From: Bacilli bacterium
Lineage (GTDB): Bacteria > Bacillota_I > Bacilli_A > RF39 > UBA660
Reading direction: 5' to 3'
DNA: 64,000 bases
Assembly (NCBI GenBank): GCA_017409025.1
Contig: JAFQTN010000011.1
Coordinates: 1-64,000, forward strand
Shown here one piece after another: positions 49,647-57,838 of this stretch. The notes beneath the pieces are model-generated. The model did not search any database. It had not been told where the DNA came from and saw only the letters and a program-made list of their open reading frames with translations. The position numbers and the translations under genes are program-made. Position 1 is the first letter of the stretch, and the number at the start of each line of letters is the position of its first letter.

Positions 49647-51977
49647 TTATAAATAATTATCTATTTCTAATATTTCTTCTTCGGTAAATTTTTCTAAATC
49701 CTTAAATAAAATTTGATTTTCATCTATTTTATCGACTTTATCTTTAAGCCACTCTATTGTTTCAAAATCAAATCCATATCTTAATAGCATTATTTCTTTT
49801 TCATCAGCACTACCATATTTTATATATAAAGACATTTTTTTAGCGCGTATATCACTATTTTTGATAAACAATTCATTAAACACAGCATAATAAATATCCT
49901 TTAGTTTAAAATTTATTATTTTATCAATATAGTCATAAGTATCAAAAGCCACCAAATCATAACTTACTTTATATGCAGGCATGTCATAAGCAAACAACGG
50001 AATAAATCTTAAATTTTTATCAGGAATATCAGAGCATTTCATAGTTGGTATAACTTTAATATTATCAACTTCTATTTCAAAGTTTTTTTCATCATATTTT
50101 TTATTTTTATATTTTGATAAAAGCTTTTTTATTGCATTATTTTGCCTAATATAAGAATATCTATATCCCACAATTTGTTTAAATGTTTTTCCATGTATTT
50201 GCCATAATAATATTCTAACACAACTAGACAAAATACTTTGTTCTCCCGGAGATAATTCTCTACCATTTAAATAATATTTGTATATTTCCTTAAAATAATT
50301 ATAAATTTGGTCCTTTGTTGTTCTGTCAAATTCAGAAAATTCTTGTTCTGTTATGATATTATTATTATTAAATAACATCTTTAATAAATTATCTGCAATA
50401 GTTAATACTTCATCTTTTGTTAACCTCTTAACATCTTCTATCGGCAAATTATATTCATCATTAAAGGTATCATTTACTATTGCGTCTTTATAATTTTGAA
50501 CATCTTCAGGAACTTCTTCATTAGTATCAAGTAATGATTCAGCACTAATAGTAGACTCATTAATAAGAATTTTTCTCAAATCGCTTTTGTTTGAATCCTT
50601 AATTACTACAATACCATAATCAAATTTGGGATTAAGTGTACTTCTTCCTGCTCGGCCTATAAGGTTTTTCATTTCTAAAGGTTTATTTTCAAAACGATCG
50701 AGTACTACTATATCAAAAGGCATATTTATTCCTTGCACTAAAGTGGATGTTGAAAAACATAAATTGCAAAATCCCATTTTCGTTAATTCTTCTATTATCA
50801 TTCTTGCTTTTAATGGCAAAGAGCCATGATGTAATATTATTCCACGTCTCAATAAGTAGGACATTTGTGAGTAACCATATTTTTTATTATCACTACTTGT
50901 CCCCATATATTTGTCAAACTTATTTATTAATTCTAAAGCTTTTAAATCAGATATTTCTTCACAGCATTCACAATATTTTGAATAGTTTTCCAGTATTTTT
51001 TCATTTAATATTTTGCTTTTTGATGTATAGACTAATACACTACCTCCATTTTCTAAAGCTCTTTTTATTGGATCAAAACTAATTGCAATTTTGTTATTTC
51101 CCATAATTTCTTTGTTTATGCCAAAAATCGAGAATTTATTATTCTCTTTAGAAAAAAATATTTGCCCCACATTTTTTTCTTTATAACTATGATAATTGGA
51201 TATATCATCCATCATATGATTTTTTACAAGTTGTGCATTAGGATTGCTCACATATGGAAAAGCAAACAACATTTTGGTGTTTGGAAAATTATTTTTTATT
51301 CTTCTTACTAACGAATCAAAAACAATACCTCTACTACCTTTTTCATCGCTTAATTGTGCCTCATCAAACAATACCAAATCTAATTTTATTAATTCTTTAA
51401 ATTTAAATACTTCTTTTGCTCTTTCTGGAGTAACAATAAATATATTTCTTCTATTGCTATTTTTATTTATAAAATCTATATAAGTTAATATATTAACTTT
51501 ATTATATTTAAAAATTTCTTTTACCTTTATATAATATTCATTTATTAATGCTCTTGATGGAACAATAATTAATATATCATTAATATTTTTTATCAATAAA
51601 TCTCTAAATACATATGATTTTCCTGTACTAGTTGCAGCTGAAAAACTAAAATATTTATTATCATTTACATTATTTATTATATCCATTTGAACAGGGGTAA
51701 AATGTTGCCCATAGCTTTCATAGATAGAACTTCCATAATCTTGCATTATTAGAGCCTTTAACGAACTAGATTTAACATTTTTGAAAAATAGACCCATTAA
51801 ATTTATTATTTCTTCTTCATAATTAGCAAAAATATCTGGATGAAAATATTTTATAAATGATAATATTTCCAAATCAGAGCGATTAATTGGCCCCTTTTCA
51901 TAGATATTGTTTACTACTGTTTCTATTATATTGTCTATATCTTCTCTTAAAATTATTTTTTTTAATAGGTCATTCAT
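49647..51977 (-). CDS. hamB: Hachiman HamB helicase
   Basis: A 776-residue SF2 Ski2-like helicase: Walker A FSAATSTGKSYVFRDLL (about 93), LVLFDEAQLSD (about 204, DEAQ), then LRRGIILHHGSLPLKAR, CFSTSTLVQGINMPFDIVVLDRF and NLIGRAGRS (motif VI). The C-terminal ~280 residues are helical. In Hachiman, HamB senses damaged or foreign DNA and controls the HamA nuclease. The partner hamA overlaps by 8 bp directly upstream. Confidence 0.85.
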   Translation of the reverse strand: MNDLLKKIILREDIDNIIETVVNNIYEKGPINRSDLEILSFIKYFHPDIFANYEEEIINLMGLFFKNVKSSSLKALIMQDYGSSIYESYGQHFTPVQMDIINNVNDNKYFSFSAATSTGKSYVFRDLLIKNINDILIIVPSRALINEYYIKVKEIFKYNKVNILTYIDFINKNSNRRNIFIVTPERAKEVFKFKELIKLDLVLFDEAQLSDEKGSRGIVFDSLVRRIKNNFPNTKMLFAFPYVSNPNAQLVKNHMMDDISNYHSYKEKNVGQIFFSKENNKFSIFGINKEIMGNNKIAISFDPIKRALENGGSVLVYTSKSKILNEKILENYSKYCECCEEISDLKALELINKFDKYMGTSSDNKKYGYSQMSYLLRRGIILHHGSLPLKARMIIEELTKMGFCNLCFSTSTLVQGINMPFDIVVLDRFENKPLEMKNLIGRAGRSTLNPKFDYGIVVIKDSNKSDLRKILINESTISAESLLDTNEEVPEDVQNYKDAIVNDTFNDEYNLPIEDVKRLTKDEVLTIADNLLKMLFNNNNIITEQEFSEFDRTTKDQIYNYFKEIYKYYLNGRELSPGEQSILSSCVRILLWQIHGKTFKQIVGYRYSYIRQNNAIKKLLSKYKNKKYDEKNFEIEVDNIKVIPTMKCSDIPDKNLRFIPLFAYDMPAYKVSYDLVAFDTYDYIDKIINFKLKDIYYAVFNELFIKNSDIRAKKMSLYIKYGSADEKEIMLLRYGFDFETIEWLKDKVDKIDENQILFKDLEKFTEEEILEIDNYL

Positions 51978-52680
51978 TAATATCCACCGCCACTAACAAT
52001 AATTCATCATAAATTAATAACTTTTGAAACGAAGGATTTTTACATACATGTTCTATTAAGTTTACATCAGAAATTCTTGTTGAAGAAAATGCTGCGGCAT
52101 ATCCTTTTCTATTATTTTCAAAATTTGTAATAGCACTGTCTGATACTAAGTTATCTAAATCAACTATTTCCATCAAATCTTTTTTTAAATTAATAAATTT
52201 ATTTATTTGAGATAAGGAACTATTATATGCATTTTCTCCACATATATATTTTGCTTCACCAAAAATTATTTTATTGTTTGTACTTTCTGAATGAAAGTCA
52301 AATCCAGGGTTACCAGAACTTTTTTCTTTCCACAATTCTGCCAACGGTATATGTATATAATTTAAATTATCTGATAACGCTTGCTTGCCCAAAACAGAAA
52401 TAATATATTCTCCTGCTTCACTAGCAATAATATCATTTTCACATAATTTTAATTTGCTGCTAATTTTTTCAATTGTTTTATCCGCTCTTTCCTCAATACT
52501 TTTTCGTATTATGTCTTTTTTATATTTATTAATCCAAGATTTATTTAATATTTCATTATAAATTAACTTCAATGTATCATTCAGCGGATAAGGATTAATT
52601 CTTATAAATATTACTTTGGGATTATTTGAAGCAAATTTTTTCATTTTTTCTGATAAATCAATTATTGATACTACTTCCAT
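51970..52680 (-). CDS. hamA: Hachiman HamA nuclease (DUF1837-like)
   Basis: A 236-residue protein; the start is MEVVSII (52680) because AAAGGAG sits 5 nt before that ATG. Central GNPGFDFHSE and IIFGEAKYICGE (about 125-150) give the D-x(n)-E-x-K of a PD-(D/E)XK nuclease, followed by AYNSSLSQINKFI, as in the DUF1837 HamA/AbpA family. HamB holds HamA inactive until phage DNA is met, then HamA degrades DNA. Pairing and overlap with the helicase support the call. Confidence 0.8.
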   Translation of the reverse strand: MEVVSIIDLSEKMKKFASNNPKVIFIRINPYPLNDTLKLIYNEILNKSWINKYKKDIIRKSIEERADKTIEKISSKLKLCENDIIASEAGEYIISVLGKQALSDNLNYIHIPLAELWKEKSSGNPGFDFHSESTNNKIIFGEAKYICGENAYNSSLSQINKFINLKKDLMEIVDLDNLVSDSAITNFENNRKGYAAAFSSTRISDVNLIEHVCKNPSFQKLLIYDELLLVAVDINE

Positions 52681-52760
52681 TCTTACTCCTTTACTACTAA
52701 AAAACGCCAATACAAAAACCTATTAAATTAATAAGCCTGTACTAGCGCCTCTTTTTAATT

Positions 52761-53603
52761 CTATTTATTAAATAATTCTTCTACAATTAAATCTCTTGAA
52801 TGTAAGTTATTATTCTTTCCTAACAATAAGTTTTCATAGAATTTAATTAAGAAACTATTATCTTGTTTTATATTTAAATAATTATTAAAATAATTACTTC
52901 TTACTAATGCATTTCTATAATAAACTGATTTTTCTTTGAACATAGTGTTATCTACATCATATCCAAGTGATACTAAATACTTTTCTATAAATAGTGCTGT
53001 AGTTCTAGTATTACCTTCTCTAAATGGATGTATTTGCCATATGCTTGAAGAAAAGTTAGTTATATTATTAATTACATCAACTATATTCATTTCATTATAG
53101 TTTTTATTTTTTTCTAATGATATATCATAATCTAATGATTGTTCTAATAATTTGCAATCACCATAAGCAACTGAATCATTATTTAAAATTCTTTCGTGTT
53201 TAGAAAAGTCTACTTTTCTAAATTCCCCTGCAAATTCATAAACATCTTTAAATAAATATTCATGAATATATTTTATATAATCTACTGATAGTTCAAAATT
53301 ATCTTCTTCTAATAATTGAACTATTCTAGTAGAAACTAGATCACATTCAAATTCATCTTGAATTGTTTTATCAGTTTTATCTTTTTCTACATAGTATTGT
53401 TTTAATTCGTGTTCTACTTCATAAATTGTTTTTTCACCTGTTACATTTTCTTGTAACAACTTTTCTAAATACTTAGATGGTTTTAAGTTATCAACTTCTT
53501 GAAGTCCAATAGCCATATCCCATTGTAATTGTTTTACATAGTTTTTAGGTGTTTTTGTTTCAATATAATCATTTATACTTGAATCTAATTCTCTTTCAGA
53601 CAT
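52761..53603 (-). CDS. Fic protein with VbhA-like N-terminal antitoxin segment
   Basis: A 280-residue Fic protein. The N-terminal ~70 residues (WDMAIGLQEVDNLKPSKYLEKLL, ENVTGEKTIYEVEHELKQYY) resemble the VbhA antitoxin domain, with an inhibitory Glu. The Fic motif is HPFREGNTRTTALF (about 194-207): the first His, Glu, Asn and Arg are kept, but the third Gly is Thr and the last Arg position is Ala, so the reaction may differ from plain AMPylation. Lies upstream of hamA on the same strand at the right end of element 1. Confidence 0.82.
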   Translation of the reverse strand: MSERELDSSINDYIETKTPKNYVKQLQWDMAIGLQEVDNLKPSKYLEKLLQENVTGEKTIYEVEHELKQYYVEKDKTDKTIQDEFECDLVSTRIVQLLEEDNFELSVDYIKYIHEYLFKDVYEFAGEFRKVDFSKHERILNNDSVAYGDCKLLEQSLDYDISLEKNKNYNEMNIVDVINNITNFSSSIWQIHPFREGNTRTTALFIEKYLVSLGYDVDNTMFKEKSVYYRNALVRSNYFNNYLNIKQDNSFLIKFYENLLLGKNNNLHSRDLIVEELFNK

Positions 53604-53709
53604 CTTAGCACCTCCACTAATAACATTATAACAAAAAAGTTCCTATTTGTCAGTATCATATACAGAAAAAAAGAAAATTCAAAGCACAATTTTTTCACTT
53701 TTATATCTT

Positions 53710-53753
53710 TGACAAATTTACTGATAAAACAATAATCATCAGTAAGTTTGTCA
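53710..53753. repeat. 16-bp inverted repeat near the right end of element 1
   Basis: TGACAAATTTACTGAT (53710-53725) and ATCAGTAAGTTTGTCA (53738-53753), one mismatch, 12-nt loop, no T run. Could be a recombination-factor site or a small RNA hairpin. The rest of 53604-53780 shows nothing else. Confidence 0.6.
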
Positions 53754-53780
53754 TAGAAAATTTTAACCTATTTTAAATTT

Positions 53781-53804
53781 GTGTACCTAAAAGTGTACCT
53801 AAAA
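53781..53804. repeat. Right integrase arm repeats of element 1
   Basis: Two tandem GTGTACCTAAAA 12-mers, matching those at 35069-35092 in the same orientation. Confidence 0.7.
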
Positions 53805-53844
53805 TTACTTAATAGGTCTAAAACCCTTTAATATAAACAAAAAT

Positions 53845-53860
53845 GGAGCCTTTCGGCTCC
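53845..53860. terminator. Hairpin at the right end of element 1
   Basis: GGAGCC-TTTC-GGCTCC directly before the TTCAGGGGGC core; element 2 has an analogous hairpin at the same place (62166-62183). Confidence 0.65.
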
Positions 53861-53870
53861 TTCAGGGGGC
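53861..53870. repeat. Shared junction site between elements 1 and 2
   Basis: TTCAGGGGGC, serving as attR of element 1 and attL of element 2 in the tandem array. Confidence 0.7.
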
Positions 53871-53975
53871 AATCTCATATCACGTACTCTTATAATTAAA
53901 ATATATTAAAACCCTTATAAATCAACGAATATAATTTAAAAAGGTTTAAATAAAATTATATTAATTTTAACCTTT

Positions 53976-53999
53976 GGGTAGTTGAATGGGTAGTTGAAA
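53976..53999. repeat. Left integrase arm repeats of element 2
   Basis: GGGTAGTTGAAT and GGGTAGTTGAAA in tandem, repeated at 62103-62126. The left-end motif AAAACCCTTATAAA is at 53908-53921. Confidence 0.65.
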
Positions 54000-54010
54000 G
54001 GAAGATTTTT

Positions 54011-54409
54011 ATGTTATTAGAAAACAATACAAATAAAGTAATAAATTTAATATATCAATTTGATGATTTAAGCAATATTGATAAAGTAAGATTAGCAATA
54101 CATTTGCTAGAAAACAAATATTTTAATGTAGATTTTAATATAGAAGATATAATTAATACATTAAAATCAATTTTAGGTAAATTAGATCCTAACTATACTA
54201 AAGTAATTACTAATTTTAGTAAATATAAGCATTTATTATTTTTTTCAGCCAAGTATTTAGAACTTACTGAAAAAGAAAAGAAACATTTCTCTATTGAAAT
54301 GATATTTAATATATATGAAACTAACTTTGATGATAATGTAATTAATGAAGAAATAAATAATAATTTATTAGTATATGATTACTATTATTCATTATTAGAT
54401 AATAAATAA
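54011..54409 (+). CDS. Hypothetical protein at the left end of element 2
   Basis: A 132-residue acidic, helical protein (VINLIYQFDDLSNIDKVRLAIHLLENKYF, SKYKHLLFFSAKYLELTEKEKKHF). Not recognised. Starts after AAAGGAAGATTTTT and ends before a terminator. It reads from the left end inward, opposite to the neighbouring cargo genes. Confidence 0.6.
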   Translation: MLLENNTNKVINLIYQFDDLSNIDKVRLAIHLLENKYFNVDFNIEDIINTLKSILGKLDPNYTKVITNFSKYKHLLFFSAKYLELTEKEKKHFSIEMIFNIYETNFDDNVINEEINNNLLVYDYYYSLLDNK

Positions 54410-54415
54410 AATAAT

Positions 54416-54446
54416 ACCTAGTAGGCATTGCTTACTAGGTTTATTC
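54416..54446. terminator. Bidirectional terminator
   Basis: ACCTAGTA (54416-54423) and TACTAGGT (54433-54440) hairpin with a T-rich tail, between convergent 54011-54409 and 54458-55217. Confidence 0.75.
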
Positions 54447-54457
54447 TTTAAATATAA

Positions 54458-55217
54458 TTATTTTTTAAGTGGAATTCTTTTCTTTACTAATGTTGGGCCT
54501 TTTTCTTCTATATATTCTTTTGCACGCTCACAAGCCAATTCTGTGTATCCTTTGCTTGCCAATTGTTCTTCTAATTCACCTTTTTGCCAAAGTTTATAAT
54601 ATTCTTCTATACTATACCCTAAATTGCTATATAAAGTTATCCAGCTTTTTAATGCATTTAATTTTTCTAAATCGTTAACTTTTTCAACTCTAAACTCACT
54701 AATTTCAGTGTTTTTTGTTTTATCTTTTTTTAATTCTTCTAATTTATCTTTTTGAATTTTTAGTTCTTTTTGTAAATATTCATACTCTGCAGCATCGGCT
54801 CTTCTACTTTTTTTTCCAATGTCTATCTTGCTTGTATGACAGAATCTCCATGATTGTTGTTAATGGTAACATAAATGTACCAACTATTCCTATTATTAGT
54901 GTGCTATTATTCATTGTTCCAAATATTGTATCAACCATTAGTGTTGTATCAATTCCAAATAAGGGATTGGCAATTATTTTTGCTACAATTAAAGCAAGAA
55001 TTGCTGATGGAACTATATATGGGATATAAGGTCTGTTATTTTCCTTATTATTTTTCAAATCTTTTTCTAATTTTAAAATTTTATTTTCTATATCTTCAAT
55101 TAAGTTTTCCTGTATCAATATTTCTTCTAAATTATCACTGTATTCAATTGGTCTAGCACTACCTTTTTCATCTATTACAGTAACATTACCACCATTATAT
55201 ATATATTCTTTATTCAT
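54458..55217 (-). CDS. Two-TM protein with C-terminal helical domain and basic-Pro tail, frameshifted
   Basis: The first 137 codons (start MNKEYIYNGG at 55217, placed by AAGGAG; a TTG three codons earlier also opens the frame) have a coiled-coil region and two transmembrane segments (about 66-84 and 95-120), ending HWKKK at 54804. An A8 run (about 54809-54816) breaks the frame. With one A fewer it runs on as SRRADAAEYEYLQKELKIQ..., with SWITLYSNLGYSIEEYYKLWQKGELEEQL, to EKGPTLVKKRIPLKK at 54458. The tail matches the two upstream genes. Function unknown. Confidence 0.6.
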
Positions 55218-55239
55218 AGTTTTCAATCTCCTTTATTTA

Positions 55240-55749
55240 TTAATCTGTATACTTTGATGGAGTTAGTTTTTTTACCAATTGCTGTTTCACAGTTTCTTTT
55301 TTTTCTGTATCATATACCATTTGAAATAAACCACTAATTTTTTCTATATAACTATTATCAAATAATTGAACAACTTCATCTTCTAAAATTTCAGATTTCA
55401 ATTCACTTACAGGTCCAAAACATTCTGCTGGTATTATAAAAGTAATCCCTGTTAATAATTCTGAATATTCAAAAAATCCATTAGGTTCTATTTCAGATAC
55501 TAGAAAATAATCTGGCACACCATAACGATTTCTATCCTCATCACAAATCGTTTGGTTTTCTTTTGTTCTAAAATTCATATATTGTAACTTAGCAACTCGT
55601 TGCATAAAGTATGGGAATCTTGTTCTATAAAAGTCATCTAATCTAATAACATTTTTGATATGAGATGGTTTATCAGAATCTCTTTTGAAACCGTATAAAT
55701 CCAAACAATTAAAATCATTTACATTAATTTTATAATATTTTTTCGCCAT
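55240..55749 (-). CDS. Unknown protein with basic-Pro C-terminal tail
   Basis: A 169-residue soluble protein, not recognised: YYKINVNDFNCLDLYGFK start, YMNFRTKENQTICDEDRNRYGVPDYFLVSEI in the middle, ending KQQLVKKLTPSKYTD. The tail (L-x-K-K-L-T-P) is shared with its two neighbours, which are otherwise unrelated. Lies between them with 22- and 11-bp gaps, so the three form one operon. Confidence 0.65.
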   Translation of the reverse strand: MAKKYYKINVNDFNCLDLYGFKRDSDKPSHIKNVIRLDDFYRTRFPYFMQRVAKLQYMNFRTKENQTICDEDRNRYGVPDYFLVSEIEPNGFFEYSELLTGITFIIPAECFGPVSELKSEILEDEVVQLFDNSYIEKISGLFQMVYDTEKKETVKQQLVKKLTPSKYTD

Positions 55750-55760
55750 AATATCCTCCT

Positions 55761-56306
55761 TTATTTATTTCCTTTGTTCTTCGGTGGGGTTAGTTTCTTT
55801 GTTAAGACAGGGCTATTTTGCAAATTGCATAATTCATCTGCGTTATCAACAGTTCCGCGACATATTTTTTCTGTTCTAACCATAAGTGCAAGAGATTTTA
55901 AGTCTGTATCTAATTTTGTATCTATGTTTACATATACATTAGGTTCTTTATCTAAATAAATTGGATAAACTTTGATTGTTTTGTTATCTTCACTTATTTT
56001 ATAAAAGAATTCCAAAAACGGTTTTCCATTTGTTTGCTTTGCTGAATAACTATCTACTAAAATAATTAATTTTTCTTCTAAAGTTCTTTGTGTAGCAACT
56101 GGTACTAATTTACCTTCAATAAATTCAAGTGTTCCGTCCAATTCATTTCCATCAAAACTTTTTCCATCTATTCTACATATAGTATATAAATAATCTTCTT
56201 CTGAATAGGATATTTTAAAATCACCAATTTCAATGTATTTTAATCCTTCTAGTTTAAAATTACCAATTTTTTTACTAAACATTTTATCTGATAAAAATAT
56301 TTCCAT
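55761..56306 (-). CDS. Unknown beta-rich protein with basic-Pro C-terminal tail
   Basis: A 181-residue protein with predicted beta strands (MFSKKIGNFKLEGLKYIEIGDFKISY, YLYTICRIDGKSF, TLEFIEGKLVPVA) and a Cys pair near the end (KICRGTVDNADELCNL). C-terminus NSPVLTKKLTPPKNKGNK, the clearest form of the shared tail. First gene of the three-gene cargo operon; promoter at 56356-56384, Shine-Dalgarno AGGAGG. No family recognised. Confidence 0.65.
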   Translation of the reverse strand: MEIFLSDKMFSKKIGNFKLEGLKYIEIGDFKISYSEEDYLYTICRIDGKSFDGNELDGTLEFIEGKLVPVATQRTLEEKLIILVDSYSAKQTNGKPFLEFFYKISEDNKTIKVYPIYLDKEPNVYVNIDTKLDTDLKSLALMVRTEKICRGTVDNADELCNLQNSPVLTKKLTPPKNKGNK

Positions 56307-56355
56307 AATTCCTCCTAATAATTTGTATATAAAGTTCCTTAAAAATGTGATAGTT

Positions 56356-56384
56356 ATTATATACTAAAACTTCATTTTTTACAA
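56356..56384 (-). promoter_or_regulatory. sigma-A promoter of the element 2 cargo operon
   Basis: Minus-strand TTGTAA (56379-56384), 17 bp, TATAAT (56356-56361). Confidence 0.65.
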
Positions 56385-56473
56385 TAATAACAACTAATTA
56401 TTGCTGATATTACCACCATTTTATCTAAAATTCTTTTAAAATAATCACAAAACAATAGGTTCTATTAGTTAAA

Positions 56474-56534
56474 ATGACATTATGACATTAGTTTTAGGGA
56501 TACCCCCTAGCATAATTTAATGTCATAATGTCAT
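56474..56534. repeat. Perfect 17-bp inverted repeat between regulator and cargo, element 2
   Basis: ATGACATTATGACATTA (56474-56490) and its exact complement (56518-56534), 27-nt loop; each arm has two ATGACA units. Follows the stop of 56540-57019. Same position and units as 43860-43920 in element 1. Confidence 0.75.
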
Positions 56535-56539
56535 TATTT

Positions 56540-57019
56540 TTATTTACTATATTTTTTTGCTAGTTTTTTATTTTCCTTTAAACCATTTCTAATTGATAAA
56601 TGGTTAAATAATTGTGCTACTGATAAAAGAATATACATTATAGCTACTACATAAATGTTAGCCATGCTAATTACTTTTATATTATCTAAAAAGATTACTA
56701 TTAAATAAAAGAATCCACTAAATACAATAGTTACTGTTGTTATATCTCTAAAACTTCCTATTACTTTAGATGCTTTATTTTGATCTGCTTTTAATCCATC
56801 ATAATCCCAATGCATTACATTCATCATATCAACTATAAAGTAAAGTATTATAAAAATCCAAAATAATCCAAACATTAAATTAGTTCTTAAAATAAGTGTA
56901 AGTATAAATACTATAAACATAAGTACATCAATAGTAATTGTTAATGTATTTAATGTTTTCTTTTTCATTCTAAATATTTTTTCGTGTAATTTAGCAGTGA
57001 TTGAATTATTATTTTCCAT
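56540..57019 (-). CDS. Four-TM membrane protein of element 2
   Basis: A 159-residue protein with four transmembrane helices (about 21-42, 46-66, 92-112, 118-138). Overlaps the upstream XRE gene by 11 bp, so it is made together with the regulator. Not recognised; could sense or exclude. Element 1 has no counterpart. Confidence 0.65.
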   Translation of the reverse strand: MENNNSITAKLHEKIFRMKKKTLNTLTITIDVLMFIVFILTLILRTNLMFGLFWIFIILYFIVDMMNVMHWDYDGLKADQNKASKVIGSFRDITTVTIVFSGFFYLIVIFLDNIKVISMANIYVVAIMYILLSVAQLFNHLSIRNGLKENKKLAKKYSK

Positions 57020-57515
57020 TATTTTCTAACCTCCATTTCTTTTTAGCACTTATTAATACATTGATTATTTCTTTTCCTGTTGTTATTTGATATTCTGTAT
57101 CTTCAATAGTTTGTTCTATTACTTCTCGTTCATATTCAGGTAATGTATCATCATTTAATTTTTCTTTAAATGATTTAACTAGATTTTCCCAATTTTCAAC
57201 ACTAGCAGTTGTATTTACTAATGCTAAATCTATTTCATCGCCTTTTAATCCTTCATAATAATCTCTTAAAAATGGATTTAGGTTTGTTACTTGGAAACCT
57301 AAACCTGCAGCATACATTAAATCATTATAATTAATTCCTATATGTTTACTGATTTTTCTTAAAGTTTTAGGATTAGGAATTTCTCTTTCTCCTGATTCAA
57401 TTCTAGCAAGTTCGGTATCACTTATTTTAGCAAGTCTTGATAATTCTCTTTTAGATAGTCCTTTTGCTTCACGAGCTTGTTCTATCATTTGACCTACTGA
57501 TATGTTCTCATTCAT
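57009..57515 (-). CDS. XRE-family regulator of element 2
   Basis: A 168-residue protein with an N-terminal Cro/C1 HTH (IEQAREAKGLSKRELSRLAKISDTELARIESGEREIPNPKTLRKISKHIGINYND, about 11-66) and a helical C-terminal half (SVENWENLVKSFKEKLNDDTLPEYEREV). Probably represses the rightward operon through the CAAC-N6-GTTG sites. Equivalent by position to 43924-44469. Confidence 0.82.
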   Translation of the reverse strand: MNENISVGQMIEQAREAKGLSKRELSRLAKISDTELARIESGEREIPNPKTLRKISKHIGINYNDLMYAAGLGFQVTNLNPFLRDYYEGLKGDEIDLALVNTTASVENWENLVKSFKEKLNDDTLPEYEREVIEQTIEDTEYQITTGKEIINVLISAKKKWRLENNGK

Positions 57516-57838
57516 ACTAAAACTTCCTTTCTTGAGTACATTATAAACTATTTTTAAATTAAAATCAACCTTTTTGAGATAATTTTATTATTTTTGCAAC
57601 TTTATAGTTGACATATATTTAAAAATATTATATACTCAACTTAAAGGTTGCAGATATTATTAAAACTCAACCTAATGTTCTTTGACAATTTTTTAGAGTT
57701 AGAAATCGCCGATATGCTAATTCTTAAAACAATACTAGGCAAAAACCCTATTAGTACGGGAGTTAGGATTAATCTAAAAGTCCAATAGTAAAGTATAGAT
57801 AAGTTGTCAAAAATTATAACAAAGAAAGGATGTGAAAT
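57516..57838. promoter_or_regulatory. Control region of element 2: promoter, operators, boxA leader
   Basis: Rightward promoter TTGACA (57608-57613), 17 bp, TATACT (57631-57636). Two operators CAAC-N6-GTTG, at 57597-57610 and 57637-57650, flank it at 40-bp spacing. The leader has a boxA-like TGTTCTTTGACAA (57676-57688) and the block ACCCTATTAGTACGGGAGTT (57745-57764), both shared with element 1 although the operators are not. Confidence 0.65.

Larger units (their letters stand above)
34944..53870. mobile_element. Integrative mobilizable element 1 (defence cargo), 18.9 kb
   Basis: Bounded by TTCAGGGGGC direct repeats with paired 12-bp arm repeats just inside both ends (35069-35092, 53781-53804). 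Core genes: XRE regulator, DUF3173-like, RepA-like ATPase, MobV relaxase, tyrosine integrase. Cargo: type I RM plus DUF262/DUF1524 protein at left, a HEPN-like gene by the oriT, Hachiman and a Fic protein at right. It lacks conjugation genes, so it must be mobilised by a helper. Confidence 0.8.
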
